Origin: Phytopythium helicoides
Lineage: Eukaryota; Oomycota; Peronosporomycetes; Pythiales; Pythiaceae
DNA length: 64,000 nt
Reading direction: 5' to 3'
NCBI GenBank assembly: GCA_024867545.1
Contig: JANFNE010000087.1
Span: 1 to 64,000, forward strand
Every line of letters starts with the position of its first letter. The first letter of the stretch is position 1. Positions 53,565 through 63,117 of this stretch are shown here, piece after piece. A model generated the notes under the pieces. It was not told the origin of the DNA and did no database searches. It worked only from the letters and a program-made list of their open reading frames with translations. The position numbers were made by a program, and so were the translations under genes.

Positions 53565-53819
53565 CAGCAGCAGCGACAGCGAGCGAGCCAACGAGCAGTT
53601 TCATATCTCGAATCAGTCGACAGGCTCTAGTCTACAGTAAAATAGACGGTCGATTTCTCTCTCTCAAAGATACGTCGTAGCGGTAACCGCCGAGTCAATC
53701 CCTTATTAGGCAAAGGTTACTTGGTTGGATGGAGCTTATAGCCTCACGTGCAGTCTCCTAACCAATGGGCCGGACAGTTCCGCATCGGAGGGCCTGTCGA
53801 TTTCACGGTGCCACCTAAC

Positions 53820-54350
53820 TTAGCGGCGCCGGCCACGGCGGCCGCCCTTGCGACGTGTGCTATCAGTTGGGATCGGCGTACAGTCCTCGATACGTCCGAT
53901 CCGGAGTCCACTTCGCGCGAGCGCTCGAACAGCGGCCTGTGCACCAGGTCCGGGGGTCTTCGTGCGATTGCCACCAGTGGCGCGCACCTTGATGTGGACA
54001 GCGGTGATACCAACTTCCTTGCACTTGGCGGCGGCTTCCTGGGCCGCAAGCATGGCCGCGTACGGCGAAGCTTCGTCTCGGTCGGCCTTGACCTTCATCC
54101 CTCCCGTCACGCGCGCGATGGTCTCACGGCCCGACAAATCGGTGACGTGCACAAAGGTGTCGTTGTAAGACGCGTAGATGTGTGCAATACCGAAAACTAG
54201 TTTGCCGTCCTTGAGCAGTGGGCTAACACGCGTCACCTCTTCGACTTTTTTCTTGTCGGGTTTCTTTGACTGCATCCAGACAAGTCACGGACGTCAGCGA
54301 AAACAACTACAGCTCTCGGTATCGCGGGAAGGATACAGCAGACTCACCAT
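53820..54350 (-). CDS. RPS14: cytosolic ribosomal protein uS11 (S14), right copy
   Basis: Exon 1 is the ATG at 54348-54350 and exon 2 is 54269-53820, mirroring the left copy. The translated protein is the same in every residue compared. Here the gene is divergent from the ABCG transporter, with only about 370 bp between the starts, so they may share a promoter region; this is the simpler and perhaps ancestral arrangement. Both copies look functional, giving two genes for a dosage-sensitive ribosomal protein if the assembly is right. Confidence 0.93.
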
Positions 54351-54720
54351 GGCGTTTTGACGACCGGCTCACAATAGAAGAATGTGAGCGAGCTGGCTGA
54401 GTGAAGCCCAATGCGGCTTTGATTGTGACGATCTCAAAGTCATAATCTCCGAAAACGCCTGTTTTTTGTCCCCAACGGGCGGCAACAGCTAGTCCGAGAG
54501 CATTCTCTGTGGTGACACGACCGGCGAGAGATTTTGCCTTGAGACTTGTCGTAATCGCTGGATGGAGTCTGGAGGCGACCCTGCTGTTACTCGCCCAGAG
54601 TTCCGGATGCAACAGGATAATCGCCGCTTTCGTCGTCCTCGCATCGATGCCGACCCGAGAGGCGGCACTCACACAATCGAATCTACCATTCACACGACAA
54701 ACTAGCTCCACGGTTTCGAC

Positions 54721-56583
54721 ATGGCGTTTGCTCCGACTGGCGACCATTTCATCTCAGTTCATACACCCGACGACACCAAGTTCGCGCCAAGCGCAGCTCT
54801 GCTCACGCTCGAGTGGACGAACCTGTCGCTCCGAACGCCGATCAAACGGAATGGAGCCAACAACATTGAGGAAGAAAAGGTTATCCTAGACAACGTCACG
54901 GGTTCCGCTCATCCTGGAGAGCTGCTCGTGATCATGGGACCGTCCGGCGCCGGCAAGTCGTCGCTCCTCGACTGCATCTCTGGTCGCAAGGCCAACATCG
55001 AAGGTAGCATCACGGTTAACGGCGCACCATGGACCAAGAGCCTGAAGCAACTTGCATCGTACGTTGTTCAGGACGACCTTTTCTATGAGACCATTACAGT
55101 GCATGAGCACTTGATGTTTCAAGCCAAGCTCCGTATGGGTAAGACCCACACGGTCCAGCAGTACTCGGACCGCGTCGATGCCGTCATGGAGGAGCTCGGT
55201 CTCATGAAGTCTCGGGACACGCTCATTGGTGGCTCGGCGCTGCGTGGCATCTCTGGGGGTGAGCGCAAGCGGCTGTCGTTCGCCGCCGAGATCCTCACCA
55301 ACCCATCACTCCTGTTTGTGGATGAGCCCACGTCCGGACTCGATAGCTTCATGGCCGAGGCAGTCGTCCGGCAGCTCCAGCAGATTGCGCGCGACGGACG
55401 CACGGTCATCGCGACCATTCACCAACCGTCCAGTGAGCTCTTCGCACTCTTCGACAAACTTTATTTGCTCTCGGATGGCGCCACCGTGTACCACGGCGAA
55501 GCCTTCGAGTCGGTTAACTACTTCAAGGCCATCGGGTACCAGTGTCCGCCATTCATCAACCCGTCTGACTACTTCATGCGCCAGCTTGTGGTTGTTGACA
55601 AGGCATCCGATCCAGCAGGTGTTGAGCGACTCGAGCAACTGAAGAACGAGTGGAAACAACGCCGCGGGGCTCATTTGAAAAGCATCGCTGCTTTCGATCT
55701 CACAGACATCACGAGCCACGGCACCACGTACGAGTCGAAGCGTCTTGGGGTTATGAGCCAAATAGTCGTGCTCGCGCAGCGCAATATGCTCCGACTTACA
55801 CGCGACCCGATCGCGTTCCAGGCCGCGCTCGGCCAGACAATCTTCGTCGCTCTCATCGTCGGGCTCATATTCCTTCAACTTGACTTGAACCAGAAAGGCA
55901 TCCAGAACTTTGTGGGTGCCTTCTTCTTTATCGTCGTCAACGAGATCTTCGGCGCCGCCGAGCCCACGTTCGTGAGCGTCCCGCTCGAGTTGCCGATCAT
56001 CATGCGCGAATACAAGTCTGGACTCTACCGCCTCTTCGCGTGGTACCTCTCGAAAAACGTCAGTGAGCTGCCGTTCCAGATCCTCATGCCAGTGACTTCC
56101 TTCGTGCCAACCTACTTTCTCATCGGTATCGGCGGCGGCTTTAATGTTTTCATCAAAATGCAGATCATCCTCGTGCTCGTCCACAGCTGCGCCGTCGGAC
56201 TTGGCTACATGGTCTCGTGCCTCACGCGCCGCGTTGACGTCGCGCCAATCATCGGCGTCGTCACGATCATGCCCTTCCTGCTCTTTGGCGGATTGCTTAT
56301 CAACTCGGACGACGCACCCGACTACTTTGTTTGGATCCAATGGATCTCGCCCATCAAGTACGCCTTCGAGGCGCTTATGAAGATCTACTGGTCGCAAGTC
56401 GCGTACATCCCGTGCAATGAGCTCGTTGAGAATTGCTCTGCACTCGACGGCGCAGATGTGCTGCGCAACTTCAGTGTTTCAGACCGCTCGGCTCTCGTCG
56501 ACGGACTGCTGCTCGTCGTGATCAATATCGGCTTCCGCGCCATCGGTTTCCTCGGACTGCTCTTCGGCGCCAAGTCGGCTTGA
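54721..56583 (+). CDS. ABCG half transporter, right copy
   Basis: A 620-residue frame with the same motifs as the left copy (P-loop 73-80, SGGER 178-182, DEPTSGLDS 201-209 and six membrane helices). Two differences were seen: GCG to GTG at codon 600 (Ala to Val, last membrane helix region) and a silent GAC to GAT at codon 579. Both are C to T on the coding strand of this copy. Intact and presumably expressed. Confidence 0.95.
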   Translation: MAFAPTGDHFISVHTPDDTKFAPSAALLTLEWTNLSLRTPIKRNGANNIEEEKVILDNVTGSAHPGELLVIMGPSGAGKSSLLDCISGRKANIEGSITVNGAPWTKSLKQLASYVVQDDLFYETITVHEHLMFQAKLRMGKTHTVQQYSDRVDAVMEELGLMKSRDTLIGGSALRGISGGERKRLSFAAEILTNPSLLFVDEPTSGLDSFMAEAVVRQLQQIARDGRTVIATIHQPSSELFALFDKLYLLSDGATVYHGEAFESVNYFKAIGYQCPPFINPSDYFMRQLVVVDKASDPAGVERLEQLKNEWKQRRGAHLKSIAAFDLTDITSHGTTYESKRLGVMSQIVVLAQRNMLRLTRDPIAFQAALGQTIFVALIVGLIFLQLDLNQKGIQNFVGAFFFIVVNEIFGAAEPTFVSVPLELPIIMREYKSGLYRLFAWYLSKNVSELPFQILMPVTSFVPTYFLIGIGGGFNVFIKMQIILVLVHSCAVGLGYMVSCLTRRVDVAPIIGVVTIMPFLLFGGLLINSDDAPDYFVWIQWISPIKYAFEALMKIYWSQVAYIPCNELVENCSALDGADVLRNFSVSDRSALVDGLLLVVINIGFRAIGFLGLLFGAKSA

Positions 56584-56915
56584 GCATAGCTCCGCGTGAT
56601 GTGAACGGTGGCGTGGTGGTGAAACGGTTGTGACAGGACGTTAGGTGCAAGAATCAGACATACCTTAGATCATGCCGTAGAGGCCTAGCGAGTCAGCAAT
56701 GCTGTGCAATACTCGATTGACAATGTTGCGTCTACAGTCTTCTCGAGCCAGCGCTTCATGCATACTACTGTACAGTAGAATACTAGAAAAGGCGAGGGTC
56801 TCAACGTCAGACTGTTGTCAACAGTGGCCGTACCGTGAGGCAGATGGACACGTAACCAGTAATCTTGTTCCAAGAGCGTTCTTGTCGGTATCAGAACAGG
56901 TCGCCGAGCCCTAAA

Positions 56916-58281
56916 ATGACTCCTCTGTCCAGTATTTCAAAATTCGCGATGGAAGACGCCCTTGGGTCTCCGCTGCTATCGGCTCTGGCGTTTGACTCCA
57001 CGCTTTCGTTCCTCGACCACCTCGACGACACCCCGGGCGTGATCCCAGGCCGGCTTGGTAGTATTGACATCTCCTCCTCCGAGTGCACAGAAGTGACAGA
57101 GCCCGATGAGGCGTCTGCGATCCCCCCCAGCCAATCTACACCAAAGCCCAAGCCAGCCAGGACGTACCAGCGACAGAAGCGCGAGATCGAGTCTTTGCGG
57201 GCCCAGACTCTAGAGCTGAGCGCAGAACTGCAGCGACTTCAGGAGGCATCTAGCGGTGCCCAGGGCCGGCAGCAAGTACGTCGAGGAGATTCCGACCAAG
57301 ACGAGCCCCTCGCGAGGCTCTGGGGGAGTATTCTGAAGCGACAACTAGAAGACAGGAACCGAGCCGAACTAGAGAATCTCAAGCTTCGCCTAGCGCTCGA
57401 GTCCCAATTGCGCGTCGCGCAGAGTCTAGAGAAGCTGCTGCACAAGAAACCGGTACACACGATGACTGTTGCGTCTTGGGATTGTCCATGGAGCTTACCG
57501 AATTCATTCTTCATTGCCTCAGCCAGTGGAGTTGGAGATTCTTCTAGCGCAGCCCAAGCGCGTGTGCGGTCAACCATCGCGGGAGCTGCGTAGGTTTGTA
57601 AACGGCATTCGTGACACAATTGAGTTTCGCTTTGACGAATTGAGCGATATGATGAAGCGATGTAATCTCGACGTCATAGTCAACGAGGTCGATCATCTTC
57701 AGACGTCGATCGATGACTCCTCGTTGGAAATGGTCCTCGCGAAAATCTTCCCGTTTCCGTTCCCTGAGGTTGCCGAGGCTGTGTGGCAATGCACTAGCGG
57801 CGGTAATATCAAGCTTAAGGATGGATCATTCGACGGAGCCCAATACTCCGACACGATATGCGAAGTCCAAGTGGTCACAAGTGTAAACGTACGGCGTGTT
57901 CAGACCCCACTCACATTCCGTGGCTGCGGCGCTCGTCGTGTTGACTCTTCGACCGCGGCCATCGTGTTCGAGTCTGTGGGAGTGGCTGAGATACCCTTGG
58001 TGATGAATGAGCGTGTCATTTTGCGCGAGCGCGGGTACATTCTGATCGAGGCAGGTGAGAAGCCGTGCGGCTTCGTATGTACGACGGTTAAGGTTTGCAT
58101 CCGAGTTGTGCCCGAGTTCGTGAACACGATTGAGCGGGAGCCACGCGCCGGCTGGCTTCTAGACCTCGCTGGTGGCTTGTACGAGCATTCAGCTGCATCG
58201 ATTTTCCAGTGTATTGAGAACGCGTTGGTACAGCCGTCGATCCCAATCCGAGGTGTTGGGAGCAATCCGCTTGGCTGCTGA
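56916..58281 (+). CDS. bZIP-like coiled-coil / START-like protein, right copy
   Basis: Exons 56916-57452 and 57523-58281 around a 70-bp GT..AG intron, phase 0, 431 residues. The encoded protein matches the left copy. It starts 332 bp after the transporter stop in the same direction. The presence of the same intron in both arms shows that the duplication was of DNA, not by retroposition. Confidence 0.75.
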
Positions 58282-58852
58282 TCACGAGCGAGTGCAGGCC
58301 TTCTAGATGCCACACCACAACACTCCTAGTAAAGCCCGCTTCTAGCATCGAATTAGACATGCATGCTGAAAACGGATAAGCGAAAAATGTGTGGACAGCA
58401 AACTTTGGAGACGGCTCTCACTAACACGAAATGCCTGTACTAACCATGAAGCCAAATGGGACACTTACGAGGTAAACGAAGAATCGATCGATACGGCATG
58501 AAACTCGGTAGGATGTTTAGTTCCAAAACTGCCTTCGTGCACACCAACTATGACTGCTGTAGCAGCTACAGGTCATGGAAGCAGCGTGAGCTTCGGGATC
58601 GCGACCTCCATTTCCACATTTTCCTGCTTCCACTGCACTTTTTCTGGATGTGATATGGAATCCCATTATAATTACTACAGTTAACAACTGAGCTTGATGC
58701 CGCCGCTGCTCCAGCACACCACGCTTCCTCTAAGCGAACTTCCAAAGTCGCCCGACGCTGAAGTGACGCCACCCGCAGCCCCCAACAGGAGAACCAGCGA
58801 CGAGCTGCACACCAAACACCACCACACACCGAAAACGTGCTCGTGGAGCTCG
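58282..58852. other. right arm distal segment, no supported gene
   Basis: Mirror of 40470-41040. It ends at the breakpoint, beyond which Ser/Gly-rich coding sequence begins on the minus strand. Confidence 0.5.
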
Positions 58853-59824
58853 TGCCGCCAGATAAAGTCTCGATTTTCCTCCGGACAGGCTGCCAGAGCC
58901 CCAGACACGCTCACCACACCGTCAGATGCAGTCGTGGACGCACCCGATGAGATCGACACTGACCCGGACGCACCGCCAGATGCAGAGCCACTTGAAATAC
59001 GCACGACTCCGCTCTCCACAGCCCCCGTAACAGCGCTTCAACCCACGTTCACCGCGCCGCTTGTCATCGAGTCGCTCGCACCGCTCAGGATGCTCGCGCT
59101 GCCGCGCGTGCTACTCGAGGACGAACTACTCGATAGAGAGATGGACGCGCCGCTGCCACTCATTGAAGTTCCGCCCGCGACCTCGATCTTGCCGGCAACA
59201 GACGACGTCGACGATCCACTTCCAATGCGCACGGACCCGCTCAACACGCCAGAGTCGCCGCTCGTCACGGTCACGTTGCCGCTGCTGCTACTGCCGCTGC
59301 TCGCAGCACCGTGCTTCAAAATCACCACCGAGCTGCTCGTTGACAAGCCATCGCCACTTGTCACAGACAAAGAGCCGCCAACCGAGCTAACCGACGACTC
59401 GACATCCACCGTCACATCGCCGCCCACTCCCTGCGCGATGCTGGCGCCGAGGATCTTCACAGACTGCGCCGCACTCGCGCTGTCCATCGATCCGCCCTGC
59501 AACAACACGTCGCTGACTACGCTGCTTCCCTGGATGATACAGATACCACCTTCAGTGCCGCTTGACGACGACACACCGCGGCTTACAGACACATTGCCGG
59601 ACAACCCGCTCGCAGAGTCGCCTCCGCTCGCCAACACAGACCCGCCGGACGCCGACGTGCTAGAGCCGCCGACAACGCGCACAGCACCGACAACAGACGT
59701 CGTGCTGGACTCACTGCCCACCTACACTTCGCCCGACGCGCCATCCACAGTCGTGCCAGGCTGCACACGAACCACACCCGACACGCTACTTCCGGATAAC
59801 GCGGTGATACAGTAGGCACGGACG

Positions 59825-59834
59825 CGTCGCTGCC
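59825..59834. repeat. MULE target-site duplication, left
   Basis: cgtcgctgcc, repeated exactly at 62960-62969. Confidence 0.88.
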
Positions 59835-59835
59835 G

Positions 59836-60232
59836 GACTTTTGACAAAAGTGGTGGCTATTTTGCTAATTTAGTCATAAGAGGAATTGGCACGACAAAAG
59901 TGGTGGCTGGATTGTTGGTTGTGGTGCTTTGATAATCAGTGGTCAAAACGGCCACCACTTTTGACATGGACTTTTGACAAAAGTGGTGGCTATTTTGCTA
60001 ATTTGTCATAAGAGGAATTGGCACGACAAAAGTGGTGGCTGGATTGTTGGTTGTGGTGCTTTGATAATCAGTGGTCAAAACGGCCACCACTTTTGACATG
60101 GACTTTTGACAAAAGTGGTGGCTATTTTGCTAATTTGTCATAAGAGGAATTGGCACGACAAAAGTGGTGGCTGGATTGTTGGTTGTGGTGCTTTGATAAT
60201 CAGTGGTCAAAACGGCCACCACTTTTGACATA
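59836..60232. repeat. three tandem 132-133-bp copies of the MULE terminal repeat
   Basis: Units begin at 59836, 59969 and 60101 with gacttttgacaaaagtggtg. Each also contains internal cacgacaaaagtggtggctg and the inverted gccaccacttttgac, giving many copies of one putative transposase-binding core. Confidence 0.92.
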
Positions 60233-60264
60233 GTGGCCATGCGTTTCAGAGTCATTTTACAACC

Positions 60265-60648
60265 ATGGCCGCCGACTTCCCATGCAACAAGTGTAAAAAG
60301 GTGCTAAAAAGCAAGCGCAACCTACTCGAACACCGCCAGCGTCGCGTTTGTAGAGAGACGGGCAATCCAAAGCTGAGGGCTAAGCGTCTGCAGGAGTCGA
60401 AGGCCCGCGCACGAGCGCTTGACGCTGCGAGAAAGCGTGCGAAGTACACGCCTAAGCTCCCGCAGTGTCACTTCTGCGCCAATTCAGTGCGAAAATGGGC
60501 TGCATCGCAAAATTGCGACCACCGTTTGCACTACAGGTGCTACCGTCTCATGCTGGACAAGCATGAGTCTGTTGATCCAGTGTTCGGACGACGTGCTGGA
60601 GCTCTGCCGTGTCCATTTTGTCGCAATGCCTTCATTCTGAAGCAATAG
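60265..60648 (+). CDS. C2HC/C2H2 finger plus RING-H2-like protein carried by the MULE
   Basis: 127 residues. The N-terminus has CNKCKKVLKSKRNLLEHRQRRVC (a finger-like CxxC...H...C), then a basic helix (RAKRLQESKARARALDAARKRAK). The C-terminus is a RING-H2-type set: CHFC, then CDHRLHYRC (C-x-H-x2-H-x2-C), then CPFC. RING proteins of this kind act as ubiquitin E3 ligases, so it may bind element or host DNA and direct ubiquitination, for example to protect the transposase or evade silencing; that role is inferred. The frame is intact, with cccATGGcc-like start context, just inside the tandem terminal repeats. Confidence 0.7.
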   Translation: MAADFPCNKCKKVLKSKRNLLEHRQRRVCRETGNPKLRAKRLQESKARARALDAARKRAKYTPKLPQCHFCANSVRKWAASQNCDHRLHYRCYRLMLDKHESVDPVFGRRAGALPCPFCRNAFILKQ

Positions 60649-61026
60649 GGTAGTTCCGTAAAAGCGAAATACAGTGGTACCGTATTGACCGATGGCGGAC
60701 CAAAAAGTCATGTTTAATTTGAAATGTTGCACAATTGTAAAGCCCCACTTCAACTTGCACCACCAAATACTGTGCTCTTTTTTGTGATGATGTCGAATCG
60801 TGGTCTTGTCCTTGCGTCAACGAGAATGCAAATGGTGAGCAATGAGCCAGCGCATGTCTGACTCAAAGGACCGAGAGACTTGTTCCAAAGTCCAGGATAT
60901 TTGCTGAAAACTGCTGGAGTTTTGTTGTATACTAGTGGAGATTTGCTTTAAACTAAAGGATATTTGCTCTAAAGTGCAGGAGATTGCGTTAAACAACCGG
61001 AGGTTACCAAGGTGGCTCGTGGCTTA

Positions 61027-62796
61027 TCACTGTCGCTGGCATGTTCGCTTGTTGTGGCCTTTTTCGCCACACAAAGTGCACTTACGTACCGGTTTTGCTG
61101 TTGCAGAGCTTGGACGCTCTCCCTCGCTAGCAAAACGCTTCGTTCGCTTCCGCCCAGCTCTCATGATAGCTCGAACTGGTGCCAAAACGTTCGACTCTGT
61201 GAGTTCACTGCCGAGCACCATCATTATTCCACTAGTTTCCCCGCATCTGTAGCCTTTTTTATAGTTTTCAACCAAATAGCACGAGTCGCATGCAGAGAAA
61301 AGTTGATCTGTGCACTCAAACCTCACCAGGGCAGCGATGTAATGGCGACATGGCAATCCATGTTGTGAAATAAACGAACACGTGCATGTCCGTTTAGTAA
61401 GGTCCACTCTGTACTGCGCCCGAACACCACGGGTGTCTCGGACAAATGCCTGTCCAGGTGCACTTGGATGGACTTTGTAAAATCCCGTCTGTGATTGCTG
61501 GCTGTCTATCAGCTGCTTTGCGTATGGCGTTACAATGCGTCGCTCAGCAAGCCATTTTTCGCAAGTGACTCGTATTTTGTAGGCTTCATCCATGAAATCT
61601 ATCATGAATTCCTGAAAAAATTCAAACGGAAATCGAGAGCGCGCTGGTACTGCTTTGCCATTTATTGACTCAACAAAGCTTGTAGTGTACCATCCATACA
61701 TTTTAATCTCTTTGACAGCAGAAGGATGCATTGTCCAGAGCTTCGGGTCAATCCCTTCTATGTAAGTCGCAATCGCAGGATGAGTGAGCGCAAGAGTTGC
61801 AATTACAGAGGTGTACTCTTCTGCAGTTTCTGCTGCTTGGATTCTGTACAACACCGATTCAATGTCAATTGGAAAGTTGCCACGAAATGTGGACTTAATG
61901 TTCCCTAGAATATGGCGGGTGCAGTATCTCACTACAGCTTGTGGTGTAATAGTTTTCAAAGCAGAGCAAAGACCTTTGCCACGGTCTGTAAATATCGGAA
62001 TCCCATCAAACCTTATACCAGCACTCAAGCAATTGGACAGAAACCAGTTGCAGTTGCGCCTGTCTTCTTCAGCACAGAGTGCTACGGCTAGCGTGATGCT
62101 GTGATTATTCCCGTCTCTTCCAACGAGGATAAGCATTACTTCGCGGTAGATTTGATGACGCATGAATGAGCCGTCAATACCTAGGATAGCTTGCCCAAAC
62201 TCCTGGTGATCTCTCGCAAAAGGATGTGATAGAAACGCTCGCTCAAATCTCCCTTCATTGTCGCACTCAAACGCATAATGGCAAGAAGGATTTCTTGCAC
62301 AAAACTCTGATAAGAGCGACTGGACTTTCTTGAAAGCAGCCATATAATCTCCTACAACTTCATCAACAATTTTGTCACGTGAACGATAAGACATTCGTAG
62401 AGGAACCTCTACTCCCGTTGCTGCTTGAATCTGCCCTTGTAGCTCACTTGCAGGAATTTTTCGGTTAGCCCCAACCGCATTTTTTGCCACCGGCAAATCA
62501 GCAACCTGCCGAGTTGTCGGTCTGGATGAGCCCGAACAACCGTTATGGTCAACGTTGTAGCTGCTGATGTAAAACCCATGCACATCTTTTTTTCGGGACA
62601 AATATGCTCGCACTTCGAATGTGCATGGCGTCGTACTTGAACACCGGAAAACAATGTTCCGACCCCCGCTCTTTCCTTTATCTATCACTGCGCGCTTGCC
62701 TTGTGCTAGTGCGAAATCTTGAACAAAATTACGGCATAACTCTCGAGTAGGGAACAGCTGGTTCTTCTCGATACGCGGCACATCTGCACTTTCCAT
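61027..62796 (-). CDS. MULE transposase (SWIM and CCHC zinc domains)
   Basis: An intact 589-residue frame. An N-terminal FAR1/WRKY-GCM1-like DNA-binding part (ELCRNFVQDFALAQGKRAVIDK, CSSTTPCTFEVRAYL) is followed by the DDE core: AILGIDGSFMRHQIY, GIPIFTDRGKGLCSAL, and a Glu in TSFVESINGKAVPAR. The SWIM finger is RTCTCSFISQHGLPCRHYIAAL. The C-terminus has a CCHC knuckle, CTLCGEKGHNKRTC. Together these are the full Mutator set, and catalytic residues appear present. The enzyme cuts at the terminal repeats and yields 8-11-bp target duplications, as seen here (10 bp). Confidence 0.92.
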   Translation of the reverse strand: MESADVPRIEKNQLFPTRELCRNFVQDFALAQGKRAVIDKGKSGGRNIVFRCSSTTPCTFEVRAYLSRKKDVHGFYISSYNVDHNGCSGSSRPTTRQVADLPVAKNAVGANRKIPASELQGQIQAATGVEVPLRMSYRSRDKIVDEVVGDYMAAFKKVQSLLSEFCARNPSCHYAFECDNEGRFERAFLSHPFARDHQEFGQAILGIDGSFMRHQIYREVMLILVGRDGNNHSITLAVALCAEEDRRNCNWFLSNCLSAGIRFDGIPIFTDRGKGLCSALKTITPQAVVRYCTRHILGNIKSTFRGNFPIDIESVLYRIQAAETAEEYTSVIATLALTHPAIATYIEGIDPKLWTMHPSAVKEIKMYGWYTTSFVESINGKAVPARSRFPFEFFQEFMIDFMDEAYKIRVTCEKWLAERRIVTPYAKQLIDSQQSQTGFYKVHPSAPGQAFVRDTRGVRAQYRVDLTKRTCTCSFISQHGLPCRHYIAALVRFECTDQLFSACDSCYLVENYKKGYRCGETSGIMMVLGSELTESNVLAPVRAIMRAGRKRTKRFASEGERPSSATAKPVRKCTLCGEKGHNKRTCQRQ

Positions 62797-62869
62797 TCTT
62801 CACTCTGCTATCTGATTGTGTTGCGTCGGAGCTCCCTTGTTACCACAGGCCCCAATTTTGTCAGTCCGA

Positions 62870-62959
62870 AAATAGAGCACCACAACCAACAATCCATTGT
62901 CGTGCCAATTCCTCTTATGACTAAATTAGCAAAATAGCCACCACTTTTGTCAAAAGTCC
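62870..62959. repeat. right terminal inverted repeat of the MULE
   Basis: Inverse of the left unit over about 75-90 bp (ccaccacttttgtcaaaagtcc at the end, minus about 13 bases present in the left copy). Only one unit occurs here, against three on the left. Confidence 0.85.
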
Positions 62960-62969
62960 CGTCGCTGCC
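62960..62969. repeat. MULE target-site duplication, right
   Basis: cgtcgctgcc, an exact copy of 59825-59834. Confidence 0.88.
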
Positions 62970-63117
62970 GGAAAAACACCCGATCCACTCGACAAGGACA
63001 CGGAACCTCCAATAGACTTATGCCGTGCTATGCACGGGGAAGCTCTGGATTCACAAGTTGGGGTGCCCGACTTGAAACCTGGTTGTTGGTGCACACAGCC
63101 GAAACAAGGAGATAGGC

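Larger units (their letters stand above)
53274..58852. repeat. inverted duplication, right arm
   Basis: Mirror of 40470-44912 joined directly to 47187-48440. The 2396 bp between (GT8, coiled-coil gene and one 122-bp repeat) are missing here, leaving a single 122-bp unit at about 54410-54531. Confidence 0.92.
59835..62959. mobile_element. Mutator-like (MULE) DNA transposon with accessory RING gene
   Basis: A 3125-bp insertion bounded by a 10-bp target duplication and terminal inverted repeats beginning GGACTTTTGACAAAAGTGGTGGC. The left end is expanded to three tandem units. It carries a transposase (minus strand) and a zinc-finger/RING protein (plus strand), tail to tail. It is inserted in the Ser/Gly-rich gene. 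Both genes are intact, so the element may be active. Confidence 0.9.
58853..63030 (-). pseudogene. Ser/Gly/Val-rich repeat protein, split by a MULE and cut at the duplication breakpoint
   Basis: On the minus strand a repeat protein runs from about 63030 to 62970 (GGSVSLSSGSGV), is interrupted by the MULE, and continues from 59824 to 58853. Units read like SGSVRIGSGSSTSSVAGKIEVAGG and GGSVLASGGDSASGLSGNVSVS: about 20-25 residues alternating short strands and Ser/Gly turns, as in beta-solenoids. At least one stop is present at about 59722. The plus gene from 63118 is a close paralogue in opposite orientation. Such proteins may be extracellular or adhesive, but no domain was recognised. Confidence 0.5.

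Noticed and set aside
58694..59815. 373-codon Pro/Thr-rich plus-strand ORF
   Set aside because: It is antisense to the Ser/Gly/Val repeat gene, whose paralogue at 63118-64000 shows which strand carries the pattern.
59836..60232. Possible CRISPR-like array
   Set aside because: Three adjacent 132-bp units without spacers form part of a transposon terminus, and the host is eukaryotic.
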